From positions 1,116,001 to 1,180,000 of the forward strand of contig NZ_CP015864.1 of NCBI RefSeq assembly GCF_002163755.1: a stretch of 64,000 nt of DNA, given 5' to 3'. The position numbers were made by a program, and so were the translations under genes. The DNA is from Vibrio campbellii CAIM 519 = NBRC 15631 = ATCC 25920. Lineage in GTDB: Bacteria; Pseudomonadota; Gammaproteobacteria; Enterobacterales; Vibrionaceae. The notes under the pieces are model-generated. The model was given only the letters and a program-made list of their open reading frames with translations. It did not search any database and was not told the DNA's origin. Below are positions 9,110-18,431 of the stretch, piece by piece; position 1 is the first letter of the stretch; each line of letters opens with the position of its first letter.

Positions 9110-11266
9110 CTAGAATTCGTATTTTGCATTTAGCGTGAAGTAGCGCCCAGGCTCCGTTGAGTAGTGTTTATTTTCCTCAGCGATACCCGCTACGTCTTGG
9201 TATCGGATGTACTCTTTGTCGAAGAGGTTGACGACCGTCGCACTTAGGCGAAGATTTTTTGTGACATGGTATGTCGCACCAAGATCAACGGTGCTCCAAG
9301 AGCTAGTCTGCGCACAATCAACAGCCAACCCAATGTCGCTTTGGCAAGTTGGAACTCGATCCATAGCGTTCGCCCAACTTAGCAATGCATAAGCGTTAAA
9401 ATCTTGATTGGTATAACGAACCTCTGCACTACCTTCCCAAGGTGTAATAGTGCGAATGTACTCATCCTCTGAATCTTGGCCGTCTACGTAACCCACTTTT
9501 GTAGATACATCCCACTTTTCAGTAACTGCATAGCCAGCCGACAACTCAAATCCATAAGTCTCAACACCTTTGAGATTTTGGTATTGCTTGATATCAATAT
9601 CCGTTGCTACGCCGTCTTCTGTCACATGTTTCCCAACATTTTTGACATCAATAAAGTTTTCAAACTTGTTGTAAAAAGCAGCAACAAATAGGTGAGCTCG
9701 ACCGTTGTCAAATTTATTACCAATTTCAAACGAATCTGAAGTTTCAGCTTCCAGATCTAAATTAGGGGCAATATAAAATGGAGTAAGAGGGACGAAATCA
9801 TGATTCACATAACCGTATGCCTTATCATATTCAGGAGCTCTGTAACCATGATCATATGAAATATAAATAATGTTGTTTGCGAACACTTCTCGAGAAATCG
9901 ACAAGCTAGGTGAAATTTCAGAACTATCCATGTCTTTTACAGCAAAACCTTGGATCTCATTCTGGCTGTCAGGCGTTAGACTGTGAGCATCAAAGCGAAT
10001 ACCTCCAGTAATTGTCCACTTACCCAGTTCCACCATATCTCGAAAATACAAGCCTAAACGATATGCACGTGCCGGAGCGAAAGGTTCTTTATCTTCAGGT
10101 TTCACGCCATTCCAATCAACTATCATCTCATCAGATACTCGTTCATAGTAATCTGTCGAAAGATCGAGACCATAAGCCAGTTTATGCTCAGCATTACCAG
10201 TATACATCGTGTGTAGAAAATCAGCTCTGTAACCTAATGTTTGGTCGGTATAAGTTTTGTGGTCAATATCACGACGCCTAACGAGAACACCATTTTGGTC
10301 GGTTTGATACATTAATCGATTTGTATCTTCGACGACTTCGGTATAACGCCAATACACTTGTGTATCTAACTCTTCAAACCACGTAGGCTCGTTCGGCATA
10401 ATTTCTGCACCAAAGTAAGCGCTATAGGTCTCGCTCGTTTCATCCTCATAAAAGTCTTCGATCTTCCAAAGACCATCCGGCTGTACCGAAGGAGCACCCT
10501 CAAGTCGTTCTTGGTTCTGGGCAAATAAATTAGCATTCGCTTTCAGCAGTAGTTCATTACTGTAGAAGTGGTTAATGGTATACGCCGCGCTATAACCATC
10601 AATTTCCCGATTATAAAGGTCTTCATTGAAGTTACGGGTTTCCTCGCCTTGCCAGTAGGATCCGGTCAGCAAGCTCTCAGTATCACCCGCACGAAATGCT
10701 AGGTTGCTCGTACCTTTATACTTGTTGCTAATGTTTGTGTGAGTACCCGATACATCAGTATAAAAGTTCTTGTCTTTTAGGTAGTAACCAGGCTTTTTCG
10801 ATTTAAGAATTACCGCTCCACCAATTGCGCCCGAACCATGTACAGAAGAACTCGCACCTTTAATGATTTCTAAGGACTCAAGGTTGGATAAATCAAAAGT
10901 ATCTCGCCCAACTGCTTCATTAATGTCATTCGCACCGAAGCCATCCGCAGAACGAATGCCGTCACGAACGATCACAATGCGGTTACCCGTCATACCACGG
11001 ATGGTAATGTTTTGCGGACGTCCTGCACCGCCCGTCACGCTTACACCAGGTTCGTTGCGCAGCACATCATAGAGCTCAGTTTCGCCTCGCTCTTCGATTT
11101 GCTCGTTTGTGATAACCGCAACACTACCTGCCACTTTTGACAATGGCTGATCGATTTTATTGGCGGTTACGACCACCTCTTCCATTGAGAAAACCTTAGA
11201 TTCGGCGTGCACTTGACTGGCAGCAAGTACCGAAAGTACTGCCGCTGACACTGGGGTAAGCTTCAT
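9110..11266 (-). CDS. TonB-dependent outer-membrane receptor, haem/haemoglobin type
   Basis: A 718-residue outer-membrane receptor with signal peptide (ends QVHA), TonB box MEEVVVTANK at about 28-37, a plug domain (ITIRGMTGNRIVIVRDGIR), and a beta-barrel ending in a terminal Phe (LNAKYEF). It carries the two signature boxes of haem/haemoglobin receptors in the barrel: GYRAP (FRAP box) and APNLDLEAETSDSFEIG (NPNL-like box). The start codon directly abuts the stop of the upstream peptidase (TAAATG), so the two are co-translated. With the Fur-box-like site at the operon head, iron-regulated uptake of haem or a protein-bound iron source is likely; the ligand is unproven. Confidence 0.9.
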   Translation of the reverse strand: MKLTPVSAAVLSVLAASQVHAESKVFSMEEVVVTANKIDQPLSKVAGSVAVITNEQIEERGETELYDVLRNEPGVSVTGGAGRPQNITIRGMTGNRIVIVRDGIRSADGFGANDINEAVGRDTFDLSNLESLEIIKGASSSVHGSGAIGGAVILKSKKPGYYLKDKNFYTDVSGTHTNISNKYKGTSNLAFRAGDTESLLTGSYWQGEETRNFNEDLYNREIDGYSAAYTINHFYSNELLLKANANLFAQNQERLEGAPSVQPDGLWKIEDFYEDETSETYSAYFGAEIMPNEPTWFEELDTQVYWRYTEVVEDTNRLMYQTDQNGVLVRRRDIDHKTYTDQTLGYRADFLHTMYTGNAEHKLAYGLDLSTDYYERVSDEMIVDWNGVKPEDKEPFAPARAYRLGLYFRDMVELGKWTITGGIRFDAHSLTPDSQNEIQGFAVKDMDSSEISPSLSISREVFANNIIYISYDHGYRAPEYDKAYGYVNHDFVPLTPFYIAPNLDLEAETSDSFEIGNKFDNGRAHLFVAAFYNKFENFIDVKNVGKHVTEDGVATDIDIKQYQNLKGVETYGFELSAGYAVTEKWDVSTKVGYVDGQDSEDEYIRTITPWEGSAEVRYTNQDFNAYALLSWANAMDRVPTCQSDIGLAVDCAQTSSWSTVDLGATYHVTKNLRLSATVVNLFDKEYIRYQDVAGIAEENKHYSTEPGRYFTLNAKYEF

Positions 11267-13279
11267 TTACTGCTCCGCTTTAGATGTTTTAATGAGTGAT
11301 AGTAGAAATGCGTATTCCTTTGCTTGTTGCTCTCTTGCCTGCCTTGGATCCATGCGGTGGCCAGAGTGAAAGTCCGTTTGCAACAAATAAGGGCCTGTCG
11401 ATTCACTGGTCGACGAAATTTGAGCGAGATACTTCGCGCCTTCCCAATAAGGCACACGTTGGTCGTTTAATCCGACTTGAACCAACATGGGTGGGTAAGC
11501 GTCTTTATGAATATTGAGAATAGGATCATAAGCTTGCATCGCTTTGAGCTGCTCTGGGAGTGTCGGATTCCCCCATTCCCCATATTGTTGTGCAGTAAGT
11601 GGCAACGTCGTATCGGACATGCTAGCAACGACATCGACAAACGGAACCTTCATCACCGCGCCAGCAAACAAATCAGGAGCTTGGTTGATGGAGCCAGCAA
11701 CCAAAGTACCACCAGCACTCGATCCAATCGCGTAGACATCACGTTCACCACCATCAAAGTGTTTAAGTGCTTGCGCAGCTGCCGTGAAATCATTGATAGA
11801 GTTGGCTTTAAGAACGCCTCGGCCTTGCTCGTGCCAGTCGGCACCAAAGTAACCGCCACCACGAACATGCGCTATCGCGTAGATAACGCCTTGATCTAGT
11901 AAGCTCACGGTTTGAGGCATGAAGTAAGGTTTCATGGTAAACCCGTAAGCGCCATAGCCGTACAGCACAACAGGAGCGTTGTCGCTGAGCTTATCTTTGC
12001 GGTAAGCAAGAGAAACCGGCACTTCCACACCTTGACTTTTGACCATAATGCGTTGAGAAACATAATCTTGGCTAGAGAAGCCGTGATAAACATCTTGCGA
12101 GAGATTTGTCTTTATCTGTGCTTTAACATCAAACTCTTCCCACAACGGCGGTGTCGTCATCGACATACTACGAATGCGGATTTTGTTAGAGCGGTAATCA
12201 CCAAGAGTGCTCAACCAAGCAACGCGCCCATCCGACTCTAACGGAAGCATTTTTTTCGCAGTACCATCGTAAGAGTAAACCGAGATTGTCGTTTGATTGT
12301 CTTGCTTGGTTAATGCCACAAGTCCCGCTTCATACAAATAGAATTGCTCTACGCCGTTTTCTGAGCGTAAGAAAGACTTCCAATTCGACTCAACAGTGTC
12401 CGCATGTTTCTCGGGCATCGCTGTTTCAAACAAACCAAACTGACCATTAAGGTTGCTGTTGATAAAGACTCTATCTTGAGCAACATCCGCATAATATTCC
12501 ACACCAGATTCTGGTTTACGTAGCGAAGCCGTCAGATCGCCGGAATCAAGGTTTAGGATCTTTTGTTCGGTGGTCGACTCATTGTTACTTTGTACCAGTG
12601 CGAAACGCGCGTCGGCTGCGGGATAGAAGGACATGATCCAATCAGTCTTGCCCTCTTGCCAAAGTACTTTCTGCTCATCGGTTTGAGTGTTAATTCGCAC
12701 GATTTGGTAAGGACGTTGAGTTTTCGCTTCCTTTGATACAACGAAAGCAAACTTGCCATTTGGTGAGAGGAGAACACCATTGTCCACATTGCTAATCAGT
12801 TCGTGCACTCTGCCATTATTGAGCTCCACCAGCAAAGCACGGTATTGCTCACTGCCATCAATATCTTCAGTAAACAGCAATGAATTGCCTTGAATACGCC
12901 ATTGACCGATTTGGAAATATTGACGTTCTTCTTGGCGAGAAGAAAAATCGTAAACCACGTCCTCTTGCGCATTTTTATCTGCTCGTGACAGCAAAACGAA
13001 GTTGCCTTGTCGGCGAGTTAGATTCCATTCTTGGCCGTTTTTAATCACCCAAGGCTTGTCACCTTTTTCTGCACCCATGGCTTCCCATTGGCTCAACAGG
13101 TGTTGAGTGATCTCGTTATAGCTTTTCTGAAATTGTTCTGTTTTCTGGTTTTGCTTCTTGAGATAAGAAAGGACTCGCTCATCTTGTCTTGAATCGTCTC
13201 TCAACCAATCAAAATTATCCGCGGCGACACTGGGTAAAGAGAGCGCTAAAAGCCCCAAAAAAACATGACTAAATTTCAT
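11267..13279 (-). CDS. Exported S9 oligopeptidase (oligopeptidase B/PREP-like)
   Basis: A 670-residue serine peptidase of family S9. It has a signal peptide (MKFSHVFLGLLALSLPSVAA), unlike the usual cytosolic oligopeptidase B, so it likely works in the periplasm or outside. N-terminal beta-propeller at about 60-395; alpha/beta-hydrolase domain with Ser521 in GSSAGG, Asp606 in LNDQRVPYW and His641 in FHSGH. First gene of the five-gene operon and immediately followed by the TonB receptor. It probably trims peptides made by the co-encoded metalloprotease. No strong ribosome-binding site is visible before the ATG. A second, cytosolic S9 enzyme lies at 46058-48097. Confidence 0.9.
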   Translation of the reverse strand: MKFSHVFLGLLALSLPSVAADNFDWLRDDSRQDERVLSYLKKQNQKTEQFQKSYNEITQHLLSQWEAMGAEKGDKPWVIKNGQEWNLTRRQGNFVLLSRADKNAQEDVVYDFSSRQEERQYFQIGQWRIQGNSLLFTEDIDGSEQYRALLVELNNGRVHELISNVDNGVLLSPNGKFAFVVSKEAKTQRPYQIVRINTQTDEQKVLWQEGKTDWIMSFYPAADARFALVQSNNESTTEQKILNLDSGDLTASLRKPESGVEYYADVAQDRVFINSNLNGQFGLFETAMPEKHADTVESNWKSFLRSENGVEQFYLYEAGLVALTKQDNQTTISVYSYDGTAKKMLPLESDGRVAWLSTLGDYRSNKIRIRSMSMTTPPLWEEFDVKAQIKTNLSQDVYHGFSSQDYVSQRIMVKSQGVEVPVSLAYRKDKLSDNAPVVLYGYGAYGFTMKPYFMPQTVSLLDQGVIYAIAHVRGGGYFGADWHEQGRGVLKANSINDFTAAAQALKHFDGGERDVYAIGSSAGGTLVAGSINQAPDLFAGAVMKVPFVDVVASMSDTTLPLTAQQYGEWGNPTLPEQLKAMQAYDPILNIHKDAYPPMLVQVGLNDQRVPYWEGAKYLAQISSTSESTGPYLLQTDFHSGHRMDPRQAREQQAKEYAFLLSLIKTSKAEQ

Positions 13280-13341
13280 ACAAACGGCACAACTATTTAT
13301 AGGATTAATATTATTTCGCGTATTCTGCCCCTAAATAGAAA

Positions 13342-13356
13342 TGAGATCAATTATCA
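13342..13356 (-). promoter_or_regulatory. Candidate Fur box at the head of the peptidase/receptor operon
   Basis: On the minus strand TGATAAT-T-GATCTCA fits the 7-1-7 Fur pattern (TGATAAT-N-ATTATCA): the left arm is perfect, the right arm matches 4 of 7. It lies about 63 bases before the peptidase start, within promoter range. Iron repression of the operon is inferred. Confidence 0.5.
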
Positions 13357-13554
13357 TTTACATGTTTTCGTGATGTTTTCATCGGTTTTTATGATGCCAA
13401 ACGTTTAAATCATGGAAGGATGCACTGAGATGCAAAGTCATTGATAGATAAGCAATATATTGCTGTGCAATTTAGAAGCTAGATATAAAAACGACAACTT
13501 TTAGGTGATAGCGTTCGCTTCTCTCTTCGTGGGGGTTTAACAAAGAAAGGTAAC

Positions 13555-13668
13555 CTAGAAAACGTGGCTAGTTACAACCCATAGTAAAGCGAGAAATCCT
13601 ACGAAGTAGAGTGAAGGAACGACAACCGATTTAATCAACGCCCCCATTTGTGACTTCTCAGTAATCAT
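13555..13668 (-). CDS. Small single-pass membrane protein (37 aa)
   Basis: Begins MITEKSQMGALIKSVVV and ends TSHVF; residues about 11-34 form one hydrophobic helix. Its ATG lies inside the end of the upstream 57-residue gene (11-base overlap), which argues for translational coupling and that both are real. Family not recognised. Possible roles include a small subunit or regulator of a membrane complex, but nothing in the sequence shows which. Confidence 0.55.
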   Translation of the reverse strand: MITEKSQMGALIKSVVVPSLYFVGFLALLWVVTSHVF

Positions 13669-13831
13669 GATGATCGCCTCTGATAAACACCAATGTAAAA
13701 CTCACCAATGCGATACATAGGAATGAAAACATTTCGACCAAGACGCTACGCTGATCCCACCCCAATGCTCTAGATTGCTTGTCCGTCAAACTCATATCGA
13801 CTTGTTCTAACCATTGCTCTTCTTGATACAT
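13658..13831 (-). CDS. Small single-pass membrane protein (57 aa)
   Basis: Begins MYQEEQWLEQVDMSLTD; the N-terminal half is polar and residues about 31-50 form one hydrophobic helix ending in IRGDHHDY. A strong ribosome-binding site, AGGAGA, lies 6 bases before the ATG, the best evidence that this short frame is translated. Overlaps the next small gene by 11 bases. Not recognised. The two genes lie between the DEAD helicase terminator and the Fur-box operon and are separate from both. Confidence 0.6.
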   Translation of the reverse strand: MYQEEQWLEQVDMSLTDKQSRALGWDQRSVLVEMFSFLCIALVSFTLVFIRGDHHDY

Positions 13832-13957
13832 ATTCTTGTCTCCTATTTCTGGATACTTATGCTAAGCAAAGATGGCGTTTAGAAAAATCAAAGACTATTG
13901 AACCTATGTTTAGGATTGATAAACATAAGAGGTTTTGAAGGCAAAATTCAGGCATAA

Positions 13958-13985
13958 AAAATCCGAGCTATTGAGCTCGGATTTG
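13958..13985 (-). terminator. Terminator of the DEAD-box helicase gene
   Basis: AAATCCGAGCT and AGCTCGGATTT form an 11-bp stem with a 4-base loop; on the minus strand it runs into TTTTTTATG. Sits about 30 bases after the helicase stop. Confidence 0.88.
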
Positions 13986-14017
13986 AAATCGTTTTGCGTC
14001 AGGTGCCAAGTGAAGGC

Positions 14018-15361
14018 TTAATCTTCAGAGCTTGGTGCCGCAGGCTTTTTCTTAGGGATAAACACGTTGTCACCCACTGCCACGTTTTGGTAGAAACCTT
14101 TATCGCGCTTAGCTGGCTTCTTCGATGTTTTCTTCGCTTGAGGGCGCGGTTTCTTAGTTTCTGTCTTCTTGTTACGGAAGTCAGGTTTACGCGGTTTCAA
14201 ACCTTTGAATTTACCTTTCAAGTCTTCAAATACAGAGAAGTTCAAATCTTGTTGTAGGTAAGTTTCAACACGCTTAAAGCTGTCCCAGTCTTTAGGACCA
14301 ACAAGCGACACTGCGTCACCTTTGTTACCCGCACGACCAGTTCGACCAACACGGTGAACGTACTCTTCTGTGTGCTTCGGCATATCGAAGTTAATAACGT
14401 GCGTTACTGTTGCGATATCAAGACCACGAGATGCAACGTCTGTTGTTACTAGGATCTTAAATACAGCACGCTCAAACTGACTCATGATGGTGTTACGTTG
14501 AGTCTGATTCAAGTTACCGCTTAGCGCGACCGCTTTAAGCTTATTCTCATTCAGCTTGTTCGTTAGACGCTCAGTGTCATCACGTGTCGCTGTAAAGATG
14601 ATCACCTGACGGTATTCTGCTTCTTCAAGCACACGCTCCAGAATCGCTTCTTTGTGATCTAGGTGATCACACAAGTAGAATTTCTGAGTGATGTCTTTGT
14701 GTTCTTCGTTAGATACACCGATAGCGATACGCTTTGGCGCATTCAGCATCTCTGATGCAATGTCGTTCACTTCTGCGTGATCAAGTGTTGCTGAGAACAT
14801 CAGAGTTTGACGACGACGGTGTTTCGCTGCTTTGTGAATACGACGAAGTTCTGGCGCAAAGCCCAGATCCAGCATACGGTCCGCTTCATCCAGAACTAAT
14901 GTTTCCAAACCATCAAGGAATAGAGAACGATGTTCTAGGTGGTCGGCCAGACGTCCTGGCGTCGCAACGATGAATTTAGGGTAGCGACGTAGCGCTTTTA
15001 CCTGATCGTTGAAGTTCTCACCACCCAGAATCAACGCTGCGTCGTAAGTCAGACCACCAAGCATTGAGCGAAGCTCGCCATATACCTGCTTTGCTAACTC
15101 ACGCGTAGGCGCAAGAATAACCGCACGTGGGTCTTTTGCAGAAAACGACTTAGTCTTTAACGACTTGTGCAGCATTGGCAATACAAACGCCAAAGTCTTA
15201 CCCGAACCCGTTTTCGAAGATGCCAATAGATCCTTGCCTGCAATCGCAACAGGAATCGCCTGCTGCTGAATGTCAGTCGCTTTTTTGAAATCGTAGTGTT
15301 TTAGGTTCTTCAACAATCGGTTGTCTAGGCCTAGATCTTTAAATTGCAAAGTATTCTCCAA
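14018..15361 (-). CDS. DEAD-box ATP-dependent RNA helicase
   Basis: A 447-residue RNA helicase of the RhlE/SrmB-like bacterial group. Motifs in order: Q motif (Phe7, ATDIQQQAIP), motif I SKTGSGKT (about 49-56), Ia APTRELAKQ, Ib TPGR, II DEAD (about 158-161), III SAT, and in the second RecA domain ITTDVASRGLD and motif VI HRVGRTGR. The C-terminal ~75 residues are Lys-rich and disordered, likely RNA-binding. Acts in ribosome assembly or RNA decay, often cold-induced; which of these is not shown. Monocistronic, with its own terminator. Confidence 0.93.
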   Translation of the reverse strand: MENTLQFKDLGLDNRLLKNLKHYDFKKATDIQQQAIPVAIAGKDLLASSKTGSGKTLAFVLPMLHKSLKTKSFSAKDPRAVILAPTRELAKQVYGELRSMLGGLTYDAALILGGENFNDQVKALRRYPKFIVATPGRLADHLEHRSLFLDGLETLVLDEADRMLDLGFAPELRRIHKAAKHRRRQTLMFSATLDHAEVNDIASEMLNAPKRIAIGVSNEEHKDITQKFYLCDHLDHKEAILERVLEEAEYRQVIIFTATRDDTERLTNKLNENKLKAVALSGNLNQTQRNTIMSQFERAVFKILVTTDVASRGLDIATVTHVINFDMPKHTEEYVHRVGRTGRAGNKGDAVSLVGPKDWDSFKRVETYLQQDLNFSVFEDLKGKFKGLKPRKPDFRNKKTETKKPRPQAKKTSKKPAKRDKGFYQNVAVGDNVFIPKKKPAAPSSED

Positions 15362-15783
15362 TAAATAATCAGCGTCTGAGCGCTTTTTCAGTGTCGTTTC
15401 CGCTCTAACGCAGCAAAAAATAAAAGCTCGGTATAATACCGCAAATCATAGGAGTATAGATAGAGATCACACAAACTAATTCCATTAGAAAAAATAAAGA
15501 TTCATCTAAGAAACTTTCATTTGTGTAAATTTCGTCTAAATTATTGATATCAGGGAGTGGCAAAAGAGCTGCTGTACTACCTGATACTGGCGTTATCAGG
15601 TGAGTAATCGCTCACTTATGTAAGCTAAATGTTAGCGTCCGTATCAGGTACTCTATGAAATCCTTGGATTTCTTTGACTTTTGCTACATCATGTACTGAT
15701 AGAATGTATTCACATTTAACACTATGACTATATGACACAAAACGTATAGCGTAGTACTTTCACTATAGGCAAGGAGTTCTAAA
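15362..15783. other. Divergent intergenic region helicase / Lpp-like lipoprotein
   Basis: A 422-base region with several inverted repeats but no open frame. CGGTATAATACCG (15429-15441) is a palindrome that contains a perfect TATAAT. ACCTGATA and TATCAGGT (15580-15602) form an 8-bp stem, followed at once by GTGAG/CTCAC; the octamer TATCAGGT occurs again near 15643. None has a U-run, so these are more likely 5'-leader structures or operators than terminators. Confidence 0.5.
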
Positions 15784-16032
15784 ATGAACAAAACGTTGAT
15801 CGCAGCTGCAGCAACTTCAGTACTTCTACTAGCAGGTTGTGCTTCTTCTGACGAAGCAGCAACAGCTACTAAACTAGACGAACTAAGCAACCAAGTTAGC
15901 CAACTAAGCCAAGACGTTCAGTCTCTACAATCTGACGTTCAAAAGTCTAACGACTCGGCTATGGCAGCTCAAGAAGAAGCTGCACGTGCTAACGAGCGTA
16001 TCGACAACATCGCTCAGTCTTACACTAAGTAA
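15784..16032 (+). CDS. lpp: Lpp-type (Braun) outer-membrane lipoprotein
   Basis: An 82-residue lipoprotein with lipobox LLAGC (Cys19) and a mature chain that is one long coiled coil, with heptads such as LDELSNQVSQLSQDVQSLQSDV, ending in Tyr-Thr-Lys. Terminal lysine is the residue that L,D-transpeptidases join to peptidoglycan in Braun lipoprotein. Codon use is highly biased, as in an abundantly made protein, and an AAGGAG site precedes the ATG. It converges on an L,D-transpeptidase gene, fitting a role in envelope tethering. Confidence 0.85.
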   Translation: MNKTLIAAAATSVLLLAGCASSDEAATATKLDELSNQVSQLSQDVQSLQSDVQKSNDSAMAAQEEAARANERIDNIAQSYTK

Positions 16033-16040
16033 GATGTGAT

Positions 16041-16075
16041 TCCGCGCTTTAACGCTTGTTAAGGCGCGGTTATTT
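16041..16075. terminator. Shared terminator between lpp-like gene and L,D-transpeptidase
   Basis: CCGCGCTTTAA and TTAAGGCGCGG form a stem (one mismatch) with a 6-base loop, followed on the plus strand by TTATTTCT. The stem overlaps the stop codon of the convergent transpeptidase gene. Confidence 0.7.
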
Positions 16076-16985
16076 CTACTGGAACACCATTCTGCGCAGC
16101 AATCGCTGCTTTTGCTTTCGCATTCGTCATCCCATATTCATCAAGCCACCAATCCAACTCTTTCGGGATCTGTAGATGATCTTTCTCGCCATTACTGCGA
16201 GTCAATGGTTCATGCGCTTCAACAAACACACTGCGATCCGGTTCTAGCGTCACTTTTACAGGTTGATTGATGATTTTCACTTTTTCACCACGACGAACTT
16301 TGTCGAACAACCATTCGATATCGTTAGGATCCATACGAATACAGCCCGAACTAACGCGCATACCGATGCCAAAATCTTTGTTGGTACCGTGGATCAAGTA
16401 CTCACCATGGCCATAGGCCAAGCGAAGTGCAAACATACCTAACGGGTTATCTGGACCTGCTGGTACTACTGCAGGCAAATCAATGCCCTTCGCTTTGTAC
16501 TCTGCTCGAATCGAAGAAGGTGGTGTCCAAGTTGGGTTTGGGCGCTTTTGACTGATGCTCGTGGTCATTTCTGGCGTGTCGCGGCCAATACGACCAATCC
16601 CTACTGGAAAGATGTGTACTACGTTTTCTTTTGCTGGGAAGTAGTACAGACGCAATTCAGCCAAGTTGATGACAATGCCTTTGTGAGGGACATCAGGAAG
16701 GATAAGCTGAGTAGGAATCGTTAGTACGTGCCCTTCTTTTGGTAGAAAAGGGTCTACGCCTTTGTTGGCCGCCATTAACGCCAGCATGCCAACATCGTAC
16801 TGCTTAGCAATGTTTGCCATGGTTTCGCCCTGTTCAACCACATGATTTTCCATGCGGCCTATGACACGAGCCCCATCCTCCGGTAATTCATACATCTTTG
16901 CGAATGACAAACCACTCACTAAAGACAACGATACAGACAACAGGGTTCGTTTAGCGATACTCATTGGACGCTTCTTGCTAGGCAT
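16059..16985 (-). CDS. L,D-transpeptidase (YkuD family) with LysM domain
   Basis: Periplasmic enzyme that attaches lipoprotein to, or cross-links, peptidoglycan. 308 residues: signal peptide to about residue 29 (SGLSFA), LysM domain at about 47-92 (VEQGETMANIAKQYDV), then a YkuD catalytic domain (about 103-238) with the signature HGTN and SSGCIRM, whose Cys is the nucleophile. This matches the ErfK/YbiS/YcfS group. It faces the Lpp-like gene. Start may be ATG 16985 or the internal Met8; both keep the signal peptide. Confidence 0.92.
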   Translation of the reverse strand: MPSKKRPMSIAKRTLLSVSLSLVSGLSFAKMYELPEDGARVIGRMENHVVEQGETMANIAKQYDVGMLALMAANKGVDPFLPKEGHVLTIPTQLILPDVPHKGIVINLAELRLYYFPAKENVVHIFPVGIGRIGRDTPEMTTSISQKRPNPTWTPPSSIRAEYKAKGIDLPAVVPAGPDNPLGMFALRLAYGHGEYLIHGTNKDFGIGMRVSSGCIRMDPNDIEWLFDKVRRGEKVKIINQPVKVTLEPDRSVFVEAHEPLTRSNGEKDHLQIPKELDWWLDEYGMTNAKAKAAIAAQNGVPVEITAP

Positions 16986-16991
16986 CTCTCT

Positions 16992-18407
16992 CTATTCCTT
17001 GGCGTTTTTGAAGAGCCGTAAGGTTATCTCTCTTTCTACCTTGTGATCAACCATCGGCTTGTGATAATCCAGTAAATTAAAGCCGCTCCATAGCCATGGG
17101 TTGTGAATAAATTTGTTTGGTACCTGTTTGATTTCCGGCACCCAATAGCGAACAAATGCGCCATCAGAGTCAAATTTCTCACCCTGACTGATTGGATTAA
17201 AAATGCGGAAGTAAGGCTGCCCATCACATCCAGTAGACGCCGACCATTGCCAACCACCGTTGTTCGCAGCGAAGTCTCCATCCACCAACTTGCTCATAAA
17301 GTACGCCTCACCCCAACGCCAGTCGATGTGTAGGTCTTTGGTTAAGAAGCTTGCCACTATCATGCGTAGGCGGTTGTGCATCCAACCCGTCGTGTTTAGT
17401 TGGCGCATCGCAGCATCAACAATTGGGTACCCTGTTGTTCCAGTTTTCCAACGCTCGAACGCCGCCTCATCATAAGACCATTCAATCTTATCTTCCCAAG
17501 GAATGAAGCCTTTACCTTTCACCAGTTTTGGTTCAAACACTAATAAGTGTTGGTAAAATTCGCGCCAGATGATTTCACTTAGCCACGTCGCTTTCCCGTC
17601 CGTAAGGTCAGTATGTGGGTTCTCTGCATAAAGACGAGCAATACACTGTCTTGGCGACAGGGCACCAATGGCGAGATATGGAGACAATTGACTCGTACCA
17701 TCAACAGAAGGAAGATCTCTTTTCTCTTGATAAGCATCGCTGCGCTCTCGCGCGAATTCTCGCAAGTGATGCACAATATCAATAGTTGAGTCGTACCATT
17801 GGTCACTGGATTCACGCGGGTAAGTGAAAGGTACGTCTGCATGGTAGCGATCGGCTTCAAGCGGCTGGATCACTTCTTGAGGAATCTCAGCTTGTGGTTG
17901 TGGTTTCGACACCATTGGCATTTGGAATTTCAACAACCAAGCGCGTTTGAATGGAGTGAATACCTTGAAATATTCACCTTGCTTGTTTAACACCGTGGTA
18001 GGCGCATGAACACATTTATCGTGGAAAGCTTCAAACGTGACTTGGCTTTTAGCTAAAACATCCGCTACTTCCCTGTCTAACGCTTGTTCGTTGACCTCAT
18101 AATGGATGTTTGCCATCACGCTTTTCGCGTTTAACGATAATGCCCAATCTTTGATGACCCCTGTCACGTCAGAAAATTTGGGCACTTCTTTATATAGAAG
18201 CGGTATGTTGAGGTCTGCGAGTTCTTTATCGAGATGCACCAAGCGTCGCGCGATCAGGTCTGCCTGCATTGGCGCCATATTATGCTCTTGCCATTGTTCC
18301 GGTGTCGAAACAAAAGCAGCCACAACAGGTTGCCCCGTATCCAAGGCAGCCTTTAACGCTGTGTGGTCTAACGTTCTCAGATCACGTCGAAACCAAACCA
18401 GAATCAT
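16992..18407 (-). CDS. phrB: Deoxyribodipyrimidine photolyase
   Basis: Light-driven repair of cyclobutane pyrimidine dimers. 471 residues: N-terminal photolyase domain (LVWFRRDLRTLDHTAL at about 3-18) binding the antenna cofactor, and C-terminal FAD domain with TSQLSPYLAIGALSPR, WREFYQHLL, WMHNRLRMIVASFLTKDL and GDFAANNGGWQWSASTGCD, all diagnostic of class I CPD photolyases. Last gene of an operon with a MerR-type regulator and a DUF523/DUF1722 gene; the E. coli homologue likewise sits beside ybgA. Expression is probably light-controlled through the operators upstream of the operon. Confidence 0.95.
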   Translation of the reverse strand: MILVWFRRDLRTLDHTALKAALDTGQPVVAAFVSTPEQWQEHNMAPMQADLIARRLVHLDKELADLNIPLLYKEVPKFSDVTGVIKDWALSLNAKSVMANIHYEVNEQALDREVADVLAKSQVTFEAFHDKCVHAPTTVLNKQGEYFKVFTPFKRAWLLKFQMPMVSKPQPQAEIPQEVIQPLEADRYHADVPFTYPRESSDQWYDSTIDIVHHLREFARERSDAYQEKRDLPSVDGTSQLSPYLAIGALSPRQCIARLYAENPHTDLTDGKATWLSEIIWREFYQHLLVFEPKLVKGKGFIPWEDKIEWSYDEAAFERWKTGTTGYPIVDAAMRQLNTTGWMHNRLRMIVASFLTKDLHIDWRWGEAYFMSKLVDGDFAANNGGWQWSASTGCDGQPYFRIFNPISQGEKFDSDGAFVRYWVPEIKQVPNKFIHNPWLWSGFNLLDYHKPMVDHKVEREITLRLFKNAKE

Positions 18408-18431
18408 GTCCTCTCCTTATCTATTATTGGG

